Assembly: GCF_000242615.2 (NCBI RefSeq)
Contig: NZ_KI912268.1
Coordinates: 3,234,441-3,298,440 of the forward strand
Source: Holophaga foetida DSM 6591
Lineage (GTDB): Bacteria; Acidobacteriota; Holophagae; Holophagales; Holophagaceae
Reading direction: 5' to 3'
DNA: 64,000 bases
Part shown: in pieces, positions 18,891 through 27,217 of the stretch
Layout: each line of letters starts with the position of its first letter
Position numbering within the stretch: position 1 is the stretch's first letter
Made by a program: the position numbers and the translations under genes
The notes under the pieces: generated by a model
What the model was told of the DNA's origin: nothing
What the model saw: the letters and a program-made list of their open reading frames with translations, nothing else
The model's database searches: none

Positions 18891-19766
18891 CTAGATTTCC
18901 AGCGCCCGCAGGAACATGGGGATGCAGGGGTTGCCGTTCTGTTCTTTCCACAGCACCACCGTATCCACCGGGAGTTCCTCCTCCAGCGGAATGCAGCGGA
19001 CCTTGAACTGGGGCATGTTCTCCAGGACCTGACGGGCCAGGAGGGTGACGCCCAGTCCTGATTCCACCCTGAGCAGGAGGCTTTCCGGGGTGGCCGCCTC
19101 CAGGATCGTTCCGGGAACACCGCCTGCCTGGGCGAACTGGTTCAGCAGCCATTGGCGGGAAGCCCCGCTGGCCTCCCGGGAGATCAGGACCAGGGGCACC
19201 TCGACCAGGTCCTTCAGGCTGAGGGAATTCCGGGAGGCCAAGGGGTGATCCAGGCTCATGACCACCTGGGTCGTGTCGGTGAACAGCGTGCGGCGCTGCA
19301 CATCGGGCCGCCGGATAAGGCCGATGTCATAGGTGATCGCGATGTCGAGCTTGTCCGCGAGCAGGGCCACACAGATGTCTTCCATGTTGAGCCGCTCCGG
19401 GCTCAGGTCGATGGCGGGGTGCTCGCGGTGGAGTCTGCGCATGGCCTCGGAGAGGAAAGGCTCCAGAGAGCCCACATAGCCCATCCTCAGGCTGCCCTGG
19501 CGTCCCTCGTCAGCCGAGCGGGCCTCTTCGATCAGGTCACCCATGGTCGCCAGGATCTTCTTCCCACCCTCGTAGAGGATGACTCCGGCGCTGGTGAGAC
19601 GCACCGAGGCGCGATCCCGGATGAAGAGGCGCATGCTGAGCCGCTTTTCCATCTCCGCAACCTGATAGCTGACGGAGGCCTGGGTGATGGACAGGCGCTT
19701 GGCGGCCTCCGTGAAGGTCCGGCATTCGGCGATGGTGACGAAGATATCCAGGTGGCGGATATCCAT
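18891..19766 (-). CDS. LysR-family transcriptional regulator
   Basis: A 291-residue regulator. The N-terminal winged helix-turn-helix is clear (MDIRHLDIFVTIAECRTFTEAA, then RLSITQASVSYQVAEMEKRL), followed by a linker helix and a periplasmic-binding-protein-like effector domain. The frame is open upstream, but the ATG at 19764-19766 has GGGAG in front and starts precisely at the LysR N-terminus. LysR proteins commonly control a nearby or divergent gene in response to a small molecule; here the neighbours on the same strand are the UroD-family gene and the porin-like gene upstream, so these are candidate targets. The effector is unknown. Confidence 0.88.
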   Translation of the reverse strand: MDIRHLDIFVTIAECRTFTEAAKRLSITQASVSYQVAEMEKRLSMRLFIRDRASVRLTSAGVILYEGGKKILATMGDLIEEARSADEGRQGSLRMGYVGSLEPFLSEAMRRLHREHPAIDLSPERLNMEDICVALLADKLDIAITYDIGLIRRPDVQRRTLFTDTTQVVMSLDHPLASRNSLSLKDLVEVPLVLISREASGASRQWLLNQFAQAGGVPGTILEAATPESLLLRVESGLGVTLLARQVLENMPQFKVRCIPLEEELPVDTVVLWKEQNGNPCIPMFLRALEI

Positions 19767-19874
19767 GGGTTCTCCCGAGGGGGTGGTGTGGAAGGTTGGC
19801 AGGTCTGGTTCCCCAATCTGGCACCTGGAGCAGAGTGACGCAACGCCTCGTTGTTGCCCCATTCCCTTCTGCTT

Positions 19875-19943
19875 TTATCCTGCCGATCCTGTCTATCCTG
19901 TTGTAAATAATTTTGAACAGGATAGATAGGATCGGAAGGATGA
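19875..19943. repeat. Inverted repeat with 28-nt arms built from ATCCTG units
   Basis: The arms at 19875-19902 and 19916-19943 pair at 25 of 28 positions around a 13-nt AT-rich loop. Each arm itself is made of three near-copies of a nine-base unit (ATCCTGCCG, ATCCTGTCT, ATCCTGTT). It lies between the UroD-family stop and the LysR start. It may terminate transcription, stabilise RNA, or be a copy of a dispersed intergenic repeat. Confidence 0.7.
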
Positions 19944-20001
19944 AATGATTGAGAAAATGATATAGCTATTGAAAAGGGGCTGCTGGGTTCATGATCTGCC
20001 G

Positions 20002-21111
20002 CTAACGTCCTGTCGCAGCCGCCACCATGGCCTCGAAATTCTCAGGCTTGGCATTCGAAGGGAGATCGCAGCCCTGGCAGAGAATGAATCCCGAGGGGCC
20101 GATCTCCCGGATGAGCCTGCGGGAATAGGCATGGACTTCCTCCGGCCTGCCCAGGACCAGGAGGTTGGGCGGCACATCCCCCATCAGGCACATGTGGTCT
20201 CCAATGCTTTCCTTGGCCTTGAAGATATCGGTGGAGCCGTCCAGCTGCAGGATGCACTTGGCCTTGGGGAGGCTCTTCAGGAAGTCCATGTCCTCGGACC
20301 AGTCCTGGTCGCAGTGGAGGAGGGGGATGGAGCCCGCTTCGATGATCGTGTCCACGATCTCCCGGGCATAGGGGTAGACGAATCTGTCCTGGAACCGCTT
20401 GGAGATCATGCCGCGGTTGGAGCGGCCGAAGCCCACGAAGATCGAGATGGGCCTGGTCACGCCGATCATGTGCCTGAGTTCGGCCAGCCGCTCGGCCTGG
20501 ACCGTGTCTGCGGCGGCCTTGACCCGGTCCGGCTGGGTGAAGATGTCCCGCATGAACTTGACCAGGGTGCGGCCCCCCATGAAGGACTCGAAGGGCGTCA
20601 TGGTGATCATGGGCGAGATGACCGGAATCCCGGCCATGGCGAAGTTCTTCATCGCCGTGGGGAGGTAGCCGAAGGTCGGCCCCACCTTGGCCATCAGGTT
20701 GTCCAGGCGCTGGAAACGGTAGCCCTCGACCCAGGCCTTCCAGCCTTGGTCGGCAATCGCGTCGTAGTCTTCCGGCGTCATCAGTTCCTGCTCATCTACC
20801 TGGAAAGGGGCATCCTCCGGGAGTTCCACACCGGGAACCTGGACCTTGGCCAGGCCCAGGAGGCTCAGGAAGTGGGGATTGAAGACGGCGAACTGGGTGC
20901 CGTCCACCTCTCCGGCCTTCTGGAGGGACTTCAGCATGGCCTCGTGAGCCACCTGGGGGCTGGCGCAGAAGGCGCCGGGGGTGACTCCGGTATGGAGACC
21001 CGAGAATATCGTTCCCCCGGTGACGATGGGTACCCGGTCCGGCGTGCCGAGCGATGCGGCAGTCAGGATGCGGTTGAGGCGTTCTGCATAGAGTTCCTGA
21101 GGAGCCTTCAT
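20002..21111 (-). CDS. Uroporphyrinogen-decarboxylase-family protein, probable corrinoid methyltransferase
   Basis: A 369-residue TIM-barrel protein of the UroD fold, but not HemE (which lies at 26.2-27.2 kb). It lacks the HemE start motif MRQAGRYLPEY. It has the features of methyltransferase relatives such as MtaA/MtbA and O-demethylase components: a candidate zinc ligand set in LLHCDQDW near residue 255 and FILCQGC near residue 345. Such proteins move methyl groups between a substrate, a corrinoid protein and a thiol or folate acceptor. AAAGGA precedes the ATG. The LysR gene downstream and porin upstream may form a functional group. No corrinoid protein gene is in the window, so the substrate stays open. 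Confidence 0.75.
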   Translation of the reverse strand: MKAPQELYAERLNRILTAASLGTPDRVPIVTGGTIFSGLHTGVTPGAFCASPQVAHEAMLKSLQKAGEVDGTQFAVFNPHFLSLLGLAKVQVPGVELPEDAPFQVDEQELMTPEDYDAIADQGWKAWVEGYRFQRLDNLMAKVGPTFGYLPTAMKNFAMAGIPVISPMITMTPFESFMGGRTLVKFMRDIFTQPDRVKAAADTVQAERLAELRHMIGVTRPISIFVGFGRSNRGMISKRFQDRFVYPYAREIVDTIIEAGSIPLLHCDQDWSEDMDFLKSLPKAKCILQLDGSTDIFKAKESIGDHMCLMGDVPPNLLVLGRPEEVHAYSRRLIREIGPSGFILCQGCDLPSNAKPENFEAMVAAATGR

Positions 21112-21252
21112 GGCGGATTCCTTTCTGGGCTGCTCTTTTGGTGTGAAGGATGATTGAAGTCTACATCTCTGCTTATTTGTTGGTTTAAAAGAAGTTGTAT
21201 GTATTGGTATAGATGAATTCTATGCTGCCCCAAGGGATGGTGCCGATAGAGA

Positions 21253-21276
21253 AAGGGGACCCACCCAGGCCCCCTT
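21253..21276 (-). terminator. Weak hairpin after the porin-like gene
   Basis: AAGGGG and CCCCTT pair around 12 nt, with a short pyrimidine tail (TTTCTCTAT) on the minus strand, 47 bp past the porin stop. The stem is short, so this is a tentative terminator. Confidence 0.35.
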
Positions 21277-21322
21277 CCTACTGCGAATAACCTAGTGAAC
21301 GGTGCTATTCGTGCGTCACCTC

Positions 21323-22537
21323 CTAGAAGAGATAGAAGATCTGGGCACTGAAGTAGTTTTTGGTGTCATCGGTGCGGAGGGAGCCGCCGACGTTGTGCGT
21401 GCTCAGGCACTGGAGGGCGCTCATATCCTTCACCTTCATCATCCCGTAGGCGGCCTTCAGGATCGTGCGGGGCAGCAGGGTGATTTCGCCGGAGATCTCA
21501 ATGCCCTTGCAGTTGTCCATGATGCCGCCGGCTGAAGGGGTCATCCAGTTGAAGGGATTGTTGACGAGCAGGGGATTGCACATGCCCATGGCATCGAATC
21601 CGGCATCCGCATTGCGATACTGGATCTGGAAGCCGCCGGTGCCCGGCATGAAGGGGTGGGCCCCCAGGACCTTGGCGCTCGCGATGAAGGCCGCGGGTTC
21701 TTTGGCTTCGCCGATAGGCTGGTAATAGGCATTGAGCGGCGTATTCAGGTTCTTGGCGCCATCCGCCTTGTTTTTGCCGTATTCACCCATGACGGTGAAC
21801 CAGGGGATGTTGTTGGATACGTAGCGGTACTCGGCTCCAGCCTTGTAGGCCTTGTAGAGATTGGCGTTGCCATCGCTGGTGACATCGGCGAAGTAGGAGA
21901 GGGACACTGTCAGGCCCTTGATGGGCATGATCTTTAGATCACCGGAGGCGAAGGTCATGTGTCCGTTCAGGCCGTCCGGATACTCCTGGGCGCTATGGAC
22001 GTTGCCGAACTTGGTGACGTAGGCTTGACCCTTGACCAGTTCGTTGCCCACGGAGACGTGGATGCCGTCCATGAAGGGGGCGCCAGCGATCATGCCCAGG
22101 CCAGTGTCCGAAAGAAAGCGACCCACGGCGACTTCGGCAGGTCCGAACTTGGCGGCCACATAAGCTTCGTAGATGGCGAGATTGGTCCTGGTGGTGCGCC
22201 CACCCAGGCTCCGGGCAACGGCGGCACCATGGAAGCGGGTGTGGCCATCGAACTGGTTGTCAATATTCAACCAGAGCAGGGTCTCGGTCTGGCTCTTGCC
22301 ATCGATGCCCGCATTGCCCTCGGTGGAGGGGTCGGAGACGTAGCCGGTATCGGGGGTATGGTCGCCATTGGTGTCGATGGTCATCGTGTCTTCGGCAAGG
22401 GCCTCTGGATTCTTGATCCACTCGTACCGGTACTGCAGGAAGCCCGTGAACTTCAGGCCCGGTGCCTCGGCAGGAGCTGCTGCATAGCCAGCGGTGGTGA
22501 ACGCAAGGGCGCTCAGGAACGCGTAGGTTTTTTTCAT
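21323..22537 (-). CDS. Outer-membrane beta-barrel porin-like protein
   Basis: A 404-residue exported protein. MKKTYAFLSALAFTTAGYAAAPA is a clean type I signal peptide. The mature part alternates short amphipathic strands (GFLQYRYEWI, TRFHGAAVARSLGG, LTVSLSYFADV, AEYRYVSNNI, GFQIQYRNAD) and ends in the aromatic-terminated strand SAQIFYLF, as in outer-membrane barrels recognised by the Bam complex. It has no close resemblance that I can name to a characterised porin class. The ATG at 22535-22537 follows GAGG. A stable hairpin lies about 27 bp upstream in the probable leader, and a Fur-like dyad about 280 bp upstream. Confidence 0.75.
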   Translation of the reverse strand: MKKTYAFLSALAFTTAGYAAAPAEAPGLKFTGFLQYRYEWIKNPEALAEDTMTIDTNGDHTPDTGYVSDPSTEGNAGIDGKSQTETLLWLNIDNQFDGHTRFHGAAVARSLGGRTTRTNLAIYEAYVAAKFGPAEVAVGRFLSDTGLGMIAGAPFMDGIHVSVGNELVKGQAYVTKFGNVHSAQEYPDGLNGHMTFASGDLKIMPIKGLTVSLSYFADVTSDGNANLYKAYKAGAEYRYVSNNIPWFTVMGEYGKNKADGAKNLNTPLNAYYQPIGEAKEPAAFIASAKVLGAHPFMPGTGGFQIQYRNADAGFDAMGMCNPLLVNNPFNWMTPSAGGIMDNCKGIEISGEITLLPRTILKAAYGMMKVKDMSALQCLSTHNVGGSLRTDDTKNYFSAQIFYLF

Positions 22538-22563
22538 GGTGTCCTCATAGGGTTGGGTTGAGA

Positions 22564-22582
22564 GCAAGGCGCTTCGCCTTGC
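22564..22582 (-). promoter_or_regulatory. Leader hairpin upstream of the porin-like gene
   Basis: GCAAGGCG and CGCCTTGC form a perfect 8-bp stem with a 3-nt loop, ending 27 bp before the porin ATG. In the transcript it could protect the 5-prime end or modulate initiation. There is no T-run, so it is not a terminator. Confidence 0.5.
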
Positions 22583-22814
22583 GGGGTGGGTGGAATGATA
22601 GGTAGACCTTTCCTAAACCATTTAAAAGGCACGTTAGGTGAGGCCGCGAGACAGTTGGTAGGAAAAATATGGATTAATGGGATCAGTCTAAGGCTTATAT
22701 TTGGTATTGACTACTTTAAACTTTTTTATGGATGTATAAAATAGTTTGATGGATTTCCGATTCCGCCGCTGTGCCCCTGTCAAAAGCGAAGTGTTTCTGA
22801 TTTATCTTAATTGA

Positions 22815-22846
22815 ATGATAATCATGTACTTACTTTTGATTATCAT
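22815..22846. promoter_or_regulatory. Fur-like dyad ATGATAATCA-N12-TGATTATCAT
   Basis: A perfect 10-bp inverted repeat with arms at 22815-22824 and 22837-22846. The arms contain GATAATCAT, the repeating core of Fur boxes, but the 12-bp spacer is longer than in a standard 19-bp box. It lies in the AT-rich region upstream of the porin-like gene. Regulation by a Fur-family protein is inferred only from the core motif. Confidence 0.4.
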
Positions 22847-22970
22847 CAGCTGCTGTGGTGTCCCGTTGATATGTGGACCTTGCAAAGCAGCTCTGATACG
22901 CATTCGCAAACAAAAGAATAAATAGTCGTTCAGTTCGGGGCGGTGAATCGCGCTTTCTTCGAGGAAAGAA

Positions 22971-23224
22971 GCAAAAGCAGTTTCATCCACAGATGCAGGG
23001 GATGGACACCGATCAAAGAAGTCCACCTGGGCGCCTGGGGCTGGTTCAGCAAGGGAGAGGGAGGCAGAGGCACGCGTGCGTGCCATCGCCTCCCTCTCCC
23101 TTGCTGAACGCGGGCGGCTTCGCCGTCCGCCCCCGCGTTGCGGGGTAGACCCAGGTGCCCCGCCAGCAGACCATTTCTTTATCGGTGTGCATCTGTGTGC
23201 ATCTGTGGACGGTTCTGCTTTTGC
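22971..23224. repeat. 254-bp composite nested inverted-repeat element
   Basis: The ends are perfect 10-bp inverted repeats (GCAAAAGCAG at 22971 and its complement at 23215-23224). The outer arms then pair imperfectly over about 70 bp (shared CCACAGATGCA, ACACCGAT, AAAGAA and CACCTGGG). In the middle a perfect 22-bp inverted repeat (23044-23065 with 23088-23109) encloses a further 7-bp palindrome (GGCACGC/GCGTGCC). A separate GGGCGGC/GCCGTCC hairpin follows. It encodes no protein I would accept. Confidence 0.75.
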
Positions 23225-23344
23225 AATGGCTCCGTTCCTGGCGGGCCTGCATCCTCGCCTGGACTTTGAGCACCAGGGATTCCAGGCATGAACTGACAGC
23301 GACTGTCGCCGTGTCTCGCCTTCGGCGGCTGGGCCGGGGAAACC

Positions 23345-24715
23345 CTATACCGTTCTGGAGAATTCGGTTCCTGATGCGAGGCGCTTCATGTAGGCGTCGA
23401 AGGGCATGGCCATGTTCCGGACGAAGCGCTTGCCCAGTTCGGTGACGAAGACCCCTTCCTCCGTGACCCGGACGGTGCCGTAGGGCTCCTCGGCCCGAAG
23501 CTCCTCGATGGCCTCCCTGAAAAGGGATGGACCGTCCACGCCCCAGCGTTCCAGAAGCTCCTTCCAACGCAGCTCGAAGCTGCCCATGAGGTGGTGGATC
23601 ACCCAGCGGCGCATGAGGTCGTCCTGGGAGAGGCGGTGTCCCTTGTGGACGGCGAAGCGGCCCTCCTTGACTGCCCGCTCCCAGCGGATCAGGACCTTCT
23701 CGTTCTGGGCATAGACCCCGGCCAGGTTGGAGATGGCGCTGGGGCCCAGCCCCAGGCTGTCGCTGCCGGCCTGGACGGCGTAGCCCATGAAGTTGCGGAT
23801 CAGGCGGCCCTCCCGGACGGCCTTGGCCAGGGGGTCATCGGGCCGGGCGAAGTGATCCATGCCGATGGCCACGTAGCCGTTGGCCTCCAGGATCTCCGTG
23901 GCCATGAGCAGCAGCTCAAGGCGGAGTTCCGGCGGGGGCAGGGTCTCCAACGGGATGCTCTTCTGGTGGGGGAGCATCTTGGGGAGGTAGGCGAAGCCGT
24001 AGATGGCCATGCGGTCCGGCCTCAGCTCCAGGGTGGATTCCAGGGTCCGGCGGAAGGTCCCCCGGGTCTGGCCTGGCAGTCCGTAGACCAGATCCAGGTT
24101 GATGCCCTCGAAGCCTAGTTCTCGGGCCTGTTGGACGGTGCCCAGGGTCTGCCCCCAGGTCTGCCCCCGGGTGATGAGGGCCTGGACCCGCTCGTCCAGG
24201 TCCTGGACGCCGAAGGAGACCCGGTTGAAGCCCAGGCGGCGCAGGGTGGGGAGCTGGTCCGGCTCCAGGAAGGTGGGGTCCACCTCGATGGCCACCTCGG
24301 CCCCGGGCAGGAGCTGGAAGTGCCGCGTGACAGCCCGGAAGGCCCGCTCCAGCTCTGGGCTCTTGAGGAAGGTCGGGGTGCCCCCGCCCCAATGGAGCTG
24401 GATGGCCTGGCGGCGTAGTGGCAGGCGCTCCGCCCAGAGCCCGACTTCGGCCTCCAGGGCTTGGAGGTAGGGTTCCACCGGCGTGTAGCGGGGGCTCATG
24501 ATCGCGTTGCAGCCGCAGTAGGCGCACTTGCGGTGGCAGAAGGGCAGGTGGACGTAGATGGAGAGAGGAGCCGACTCCCCGTTGGCCCGTTCCAGGGCTG
24601 CCAGGAGTTCGGATTCGGGGAATCCGTCCTGCCACACCGGGGGCATGGGGTAGCCCGTGTAGCGCGGGCCTGGGCGGTCATAGTGCTTGACGAGATCGGA
24701 GAGGGGCAGGGGCAT
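23345..24715 (-). CDS. hemN: Oxygen-independent coproporphyrinogen III oxidase (radical SAM)
   Basis: A 456-residue radical-SAM enzyme that decarboxylates coproporphyrinogen III to protoporphyrinogen IX without oxygen. The cluster-binding cysteines are C60, C64 and C67 in FCHRKCAYCGC, with the HemN-specific fourth Cys at 69. SIYVHLPFC, the glycine-rich LHWGGGTPTFL and EVDPTFL follow. The N-terminal PRYTGYPMPP and the C-terminal HemN domain (FMGYAVQAGSDSLGLGPSAISN) separate it from HemW-like proteins, which lack Cys 69 and these regions. Length matches HemN. Use of this enzyme fits anaerobic growth. It is divergent from the cytochrome gene. Confidence 0.93.
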   Translation of the reverse strand: MPLPLSDLVKHYDRPGPRYTGYPMPPVWQDGFPESELLAALERANGESAPLSIYVHLPFCHRKCAYCGCNAIMSPRYTPVEPYLQALEAEVGLWAERLPLRRQAIQLHWGGGTPTFLKSPELERAFRAVTRHFQLLPGAEVAIEVDPTFLEPDQLPTLRRLGFNRVSFGVQDLDERVQALITRGQTWGQTLGTVQQARELGFEGINLDLVYGLPGQTRGTFRRTLESTLELRPDRMAIYGFAYLPKMLPHQKSIPLETLPPPELRLELLLMATEILEANGYVAIGMDHFARPDDPLAKAVREGRLIRNFMGYAVQAGSDSLGLGPSAISNLAGVYAQNEKVLIRWERAVKEGRFAVHKGHRLSQDDLMRRWVIHHLMGSFELRWKELLERWGVDGPSLFREAIEELRAEEPYGTVRVTEEGVFVTELGKRFVRNMAMPFDAYMKRLASGTEFSRTV

Positions 24716-24879
24716 GGGGCACGCAGGGTTGGTGGATCTTCAATAGGATCGCACGAAGCTAAGCCCTGCAGGGGTCCCAGGAGCTCCTGAACGCCGGAGT
24801 ACCCGCTCTCCCTTGTCGATTGATGGGAAAAGACGCACCTTTGGCTGGGCACCTCGGTGGGGCCATGGACGGAGGGGGC

Positions 24880-26205
24880 ATGGGCAGGAACCTGATCCGT
24901 TTGACCCTGGCCGGGGTATTGGTGGTCGCCCTGGGGCTGACCCATTGCGGAGGTGGCGGTAGGTCCAGCCCAACGTCGAGTCCCGAGACTTATGTGGTTT
25001 TCGCCTGGAACGACCTGGGGATGCACTGCCTGAATCCCACCTATGACCAGGCGGTCATCCTGCCGCCCTACAACACGGTCTGGGCCCAGGTGGTCCGGAA
25101 GGGCAATCCCCCCCAGGTGGTCACCTCGGGCATTTCTGTCAGCTATAGCATCCTCAACAACACCCGTTCCGCCGACAAGCGGAGCTATGGCCAGTTCTGG
25201 ACAAACTGCCTGAAGCTCTTCGGCATCACCCTTGTGGCTGACACGGGGTTGAACCTGGAAGACCCGGCCCTCCATAACGGCCTTTCCGGCGCGATGGTCC
25301 TGAAGGGGGACCATTTCCAGGTGAACGGGATTCCTGTCACCCCCGTCAATGACTCCGGAGTGTGGAGCCCATACCAGGTGGCTCAGATCACGGTGAAGGA
25401 TGCCGCAGGCAATACCGTGGCCCAGACCCGAGCCACGGTGCCCACCTCTGATGAGATCAACTGCGCTAAGTGCCATGGGGCCAATGCCATGGCGGATGTC
25501 CTGTCCAGACACGACGCAGCCATGCCCCTCCATCTTGCCGACAATGCGCCGGTGCTCTGTGCCTCATGCCACGGCAGTCCGGCTCTCGGGACCAGCGGGG
25601 CCGGATATTCCGGCAAGTACCTTTCCGAGGCCATCCATGGCTACCATGCGGACAAGGCCGGGATCACATGCTACGACTGCCACCCCGGGGCCACCACCCA
25701 GTGCAACCGGAGCCTTCGCCACACCGACTCCGATGGCAACTGTGTGGCCTGTCACGGGGACATGGCCCAGGTGGCCAGTTCCATCACCTCGGGCGGCCGC
25801 ATTCCCTGGGCCAGCGAACCCCAGTGCGCGACCTGCCACAACGCCACCGTCGCCATTTCGGAGGTGGATACCGGAGCCACCCTCTACCGGAATGCCCGGG
25901 GGCACGGTGGCCTAGGCTGTGCGGCCTGTCATGGAAGTCCCCATGCCATGGCGCCCAGTCGGGAATCCAGTGATAACTACCAGATGAACCAATATATGGG
26001 ATCGCTGTCGGGAGCCTCGGATCCCCTTCGCTCCATGGGCAGCTGCGGGGTGTGTCACGACAGTTCTAAGCCAGACTCTGCCGCCGATTTCGCAGAGGAA
26101 CACGGCTCCGGTCGCGCTTCGGCATGCAGCGTCTGCCATACCGGCTTCACGGATGCCGCGACCTCATCCAAATGGCCCCACGCATTCCAGTGGAAGGCCC
26201 GGTAA
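24880..26205 (+). CDS. Octaheme c-type cytochrome lipoprotein
   Basis: A 441-residue exported protein with eight CXXCH haem-attachment motifs (CAKCH, CASCH, CYDCH, CVACH, CATCH, CAACH, CGVCH, CSVCH), all after residue ~195. The first third is haem-free and beta-rich with FAWNDLGMHC near its start. The N-terminus is a lipoprotein signal ending in THCGGGG. Multihaem cytochromes of this kind carry electrons across the periplasm and outer membrane to metals or other extracellular acceptors. In-frame starts lie at 24820, 24823 and 24865; I chose the ATG at 24880, preceded by GGAGG and giving a normal signal length. It is divergent from hemN and convergent with hemE, so haem supply and use are neighbours. 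Confidence 0.88.
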   Translation: MGRNLIRLTLAGVLVVALGLTHCGGGGRSSPTSSPETYVVFAWNDLGMHCLNPTYDQAVILPPYNTVWAQVVRKGNPPQVVTSGISVSYSILNNTRSADKRSYGQFWTNCLKLFGITLVADTGLNLEDPALHNGLSGAMVLKGDHFQVNGIPVTPVNDSGVWSPYQVAQITVKDAAGNTVAQTRATVPTSDEINCAKCHGANAMADVLSRHDAAMPLHLADNAPVLCASCHGSPALGTSGAGYSGKYLSEAIHGYHADKAGITCYDCHPGATTQCNRSLRHTDSDGNCVACHGDMAQVASSITSGGRIPWASEPQCATCHNATVAISEVDTGATLYRNARGHGGLGCAACHGSPHAMAPSRESSDNYQMNQYMGSLSGASDPLRSMGSCGVCHDSSKPDSAADFAEEHGSGRASACSVCHTGFTDAATSSKWPHAFQWKAR

Positions 26206-26215
26206 GAGCAGGGGG

Positions 26216-27208
26216 TCAGCCCGCCTTCACCGCATCGATGACTGCTCCAAGGATCTCCGGATCGGTTTCCGGTGTCAGCCCGTGGCCCAGGTTGAAGATA
26301 TGGGGGTGCCCCATCATGGATTCGACGATGCGCCGGGCCTTGGCGCAGGCGATCTCCCGTCCCGCCAGGAGGGTTATGGGGTCCAGGTTGCCCTGGAGCA
26401 CCATGCGGGGGAAGCGCTGCCGGGCCTCCTGGATGGGCACCTGCCAGGGCACCGCCAGACCCTCGCAGGAGAGGGACTCCAGAGCCTGGGGGAGATGGCC
26501 TGAGCGTGCGAAGAAGAGCTTGGGGGCGCCTGTCACCTGGGAGAGGGTGCGCTCCACGGCGGGGAGGCTGAAGCGGGCGTAGTCCTCGGGGTCCAGTTCC
26601 CCGGCCCAGGTGTCGAAGAGTTGCACCCCCTCGGCACCGGCACCGATGTGCAGGTTCAGAAGACGGGCGGCGGCATCCGCGAGCTTGTCGAGCCAGGCCT
26701 GGGCCTTGACGGGTTCGGCGTGGAGAAAGGCCTTGGCCCTGGACCAGGTCTTGGAGCCCTTGCCCTCGATGCCGTAGGCCAGGAGGGTCCAGGGGGCCCC
26801 GGCGAAGCCCAGCATGGTGGCGTGGGGGGGGAGCTGGGCCTTCACCTTGCGGATGGCGGCCTGGACCGGCTCGAAGATCCGTTCGTCCAGGGGCTGGTCC
26901 AGGTCGATCTGGTCCAGGGTGCGGGCCAGCCTGGGGCCGCCCTCGGGGATGGTCACCCCGCAGCCCAGGGCATCCAGGATCACCAGGATGTCACTGAAGA
27001 TGATGGCGCCATCGAGCTTGGGGAAGCGCCGCAGGGGCTGGAGGGTCACCTCCGCCGCCAGATCGCTATCGTTCAGCAGCTCCTCGAAGGATGCCTTGGC
27101 CCGGATGGCCCGGTACTCCGGAAGGAAGCGCCCCGCCTGGCGCATGAACCAGACCGGGGGAGGGGCCAGGGCTTCGCCATGGAGGACCTGGAGGAGGGGC
27201 TGAGGCAT
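26216..27208 (-). CDS. hemE: Uroporphyrinogen decarboxylase
   Basis: A 330-residue TIM-barrel enzyme that removes four carboxyl groups from uroporphyrinogen III to give coproporphyrinogen III. PPVWFMRQAGRFLPEYR near residue 17 is the HemE signature (usual Tyr replaced by Phe). The catalytic Asp lies in AIIFSDILVI, and GFAGAPWTLLAYGIEG is the second family motif. GGAG lies six bases before the ATG. A strong terminator-like hairpin separates it from the small gene upstream, so it likely has its own promoter or depends on read-through. Convergent with the cytochrome gene with a 10-bp gap. Confidence 0.94.
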   Translation of the reverse strand: MPQPLLQVLHGEALAPPPVWFMRQAGRFLPEYRAIRAKASFEELLNDSDLAAEVTLQPLRRFPKLDGAIIFSDILVILDALGCGVTIPEGGPRLARTLDQIDLDQPLDERIFEPVQAAIRKVKAQLPPHATMLGFAGAPWTLLAYGIEGKGSKTWSRAKAFLHAEPVKAQAWLDKLADAAARLLNLHIGAGAEGVQLFDTWAGELDPEDYARFSLPAVERTLSQVTGAPKLFFARSGHLPQALESLSCEGLAVPWQVPIQEARQRFPRMVLQGNLDPITLLAGREIACAKARRIVESMMGHPHIFNLGHGLTPETDPEILGAVIDAVKAG

Positions 27209-27217
27209 GAACGCTCC

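Larger units (their letters stand above)
22538..23344. other. 807-bp gene-free stretch with AT-rich promoter zone and nested palindromes
   Basis: No credible gene lies between the porin start and the hemN stop. The first ~300 bp are AT-rich and hold a short leader hairpin and a Fur-like dyad. From 22971 to 23224 sits a composite inverted-repeat element. The remaining ~120 bp up to hemN show nothing I can identify. Confidence 0.65.

Noticed and set aside
20002..21111. Second hemE
   Set aside because: The MRQAGRYLPEY signature and catalytic Asp context are missing, and Cys/His motifs of methyltransferase relatives are present.
22802..23086. 94-codon minus-strand frame upstream of the porin
   Set aside because: It runs through the Fur-like dyad and into the nested palindrome and has no ribosome site or family resemblance.
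23046..23567. 173-codon frame over the nested palindrome and the hemN end
   Set aside because: It overlaps hemN in another frame and its sequence is generated by the repeat.
23345..24715. HemW (haem chaperone-like radical SAM protein)
   Set aside because: The fourth HemN cysteine and the HemN-specific N-terminal and C-terminal regions are present.
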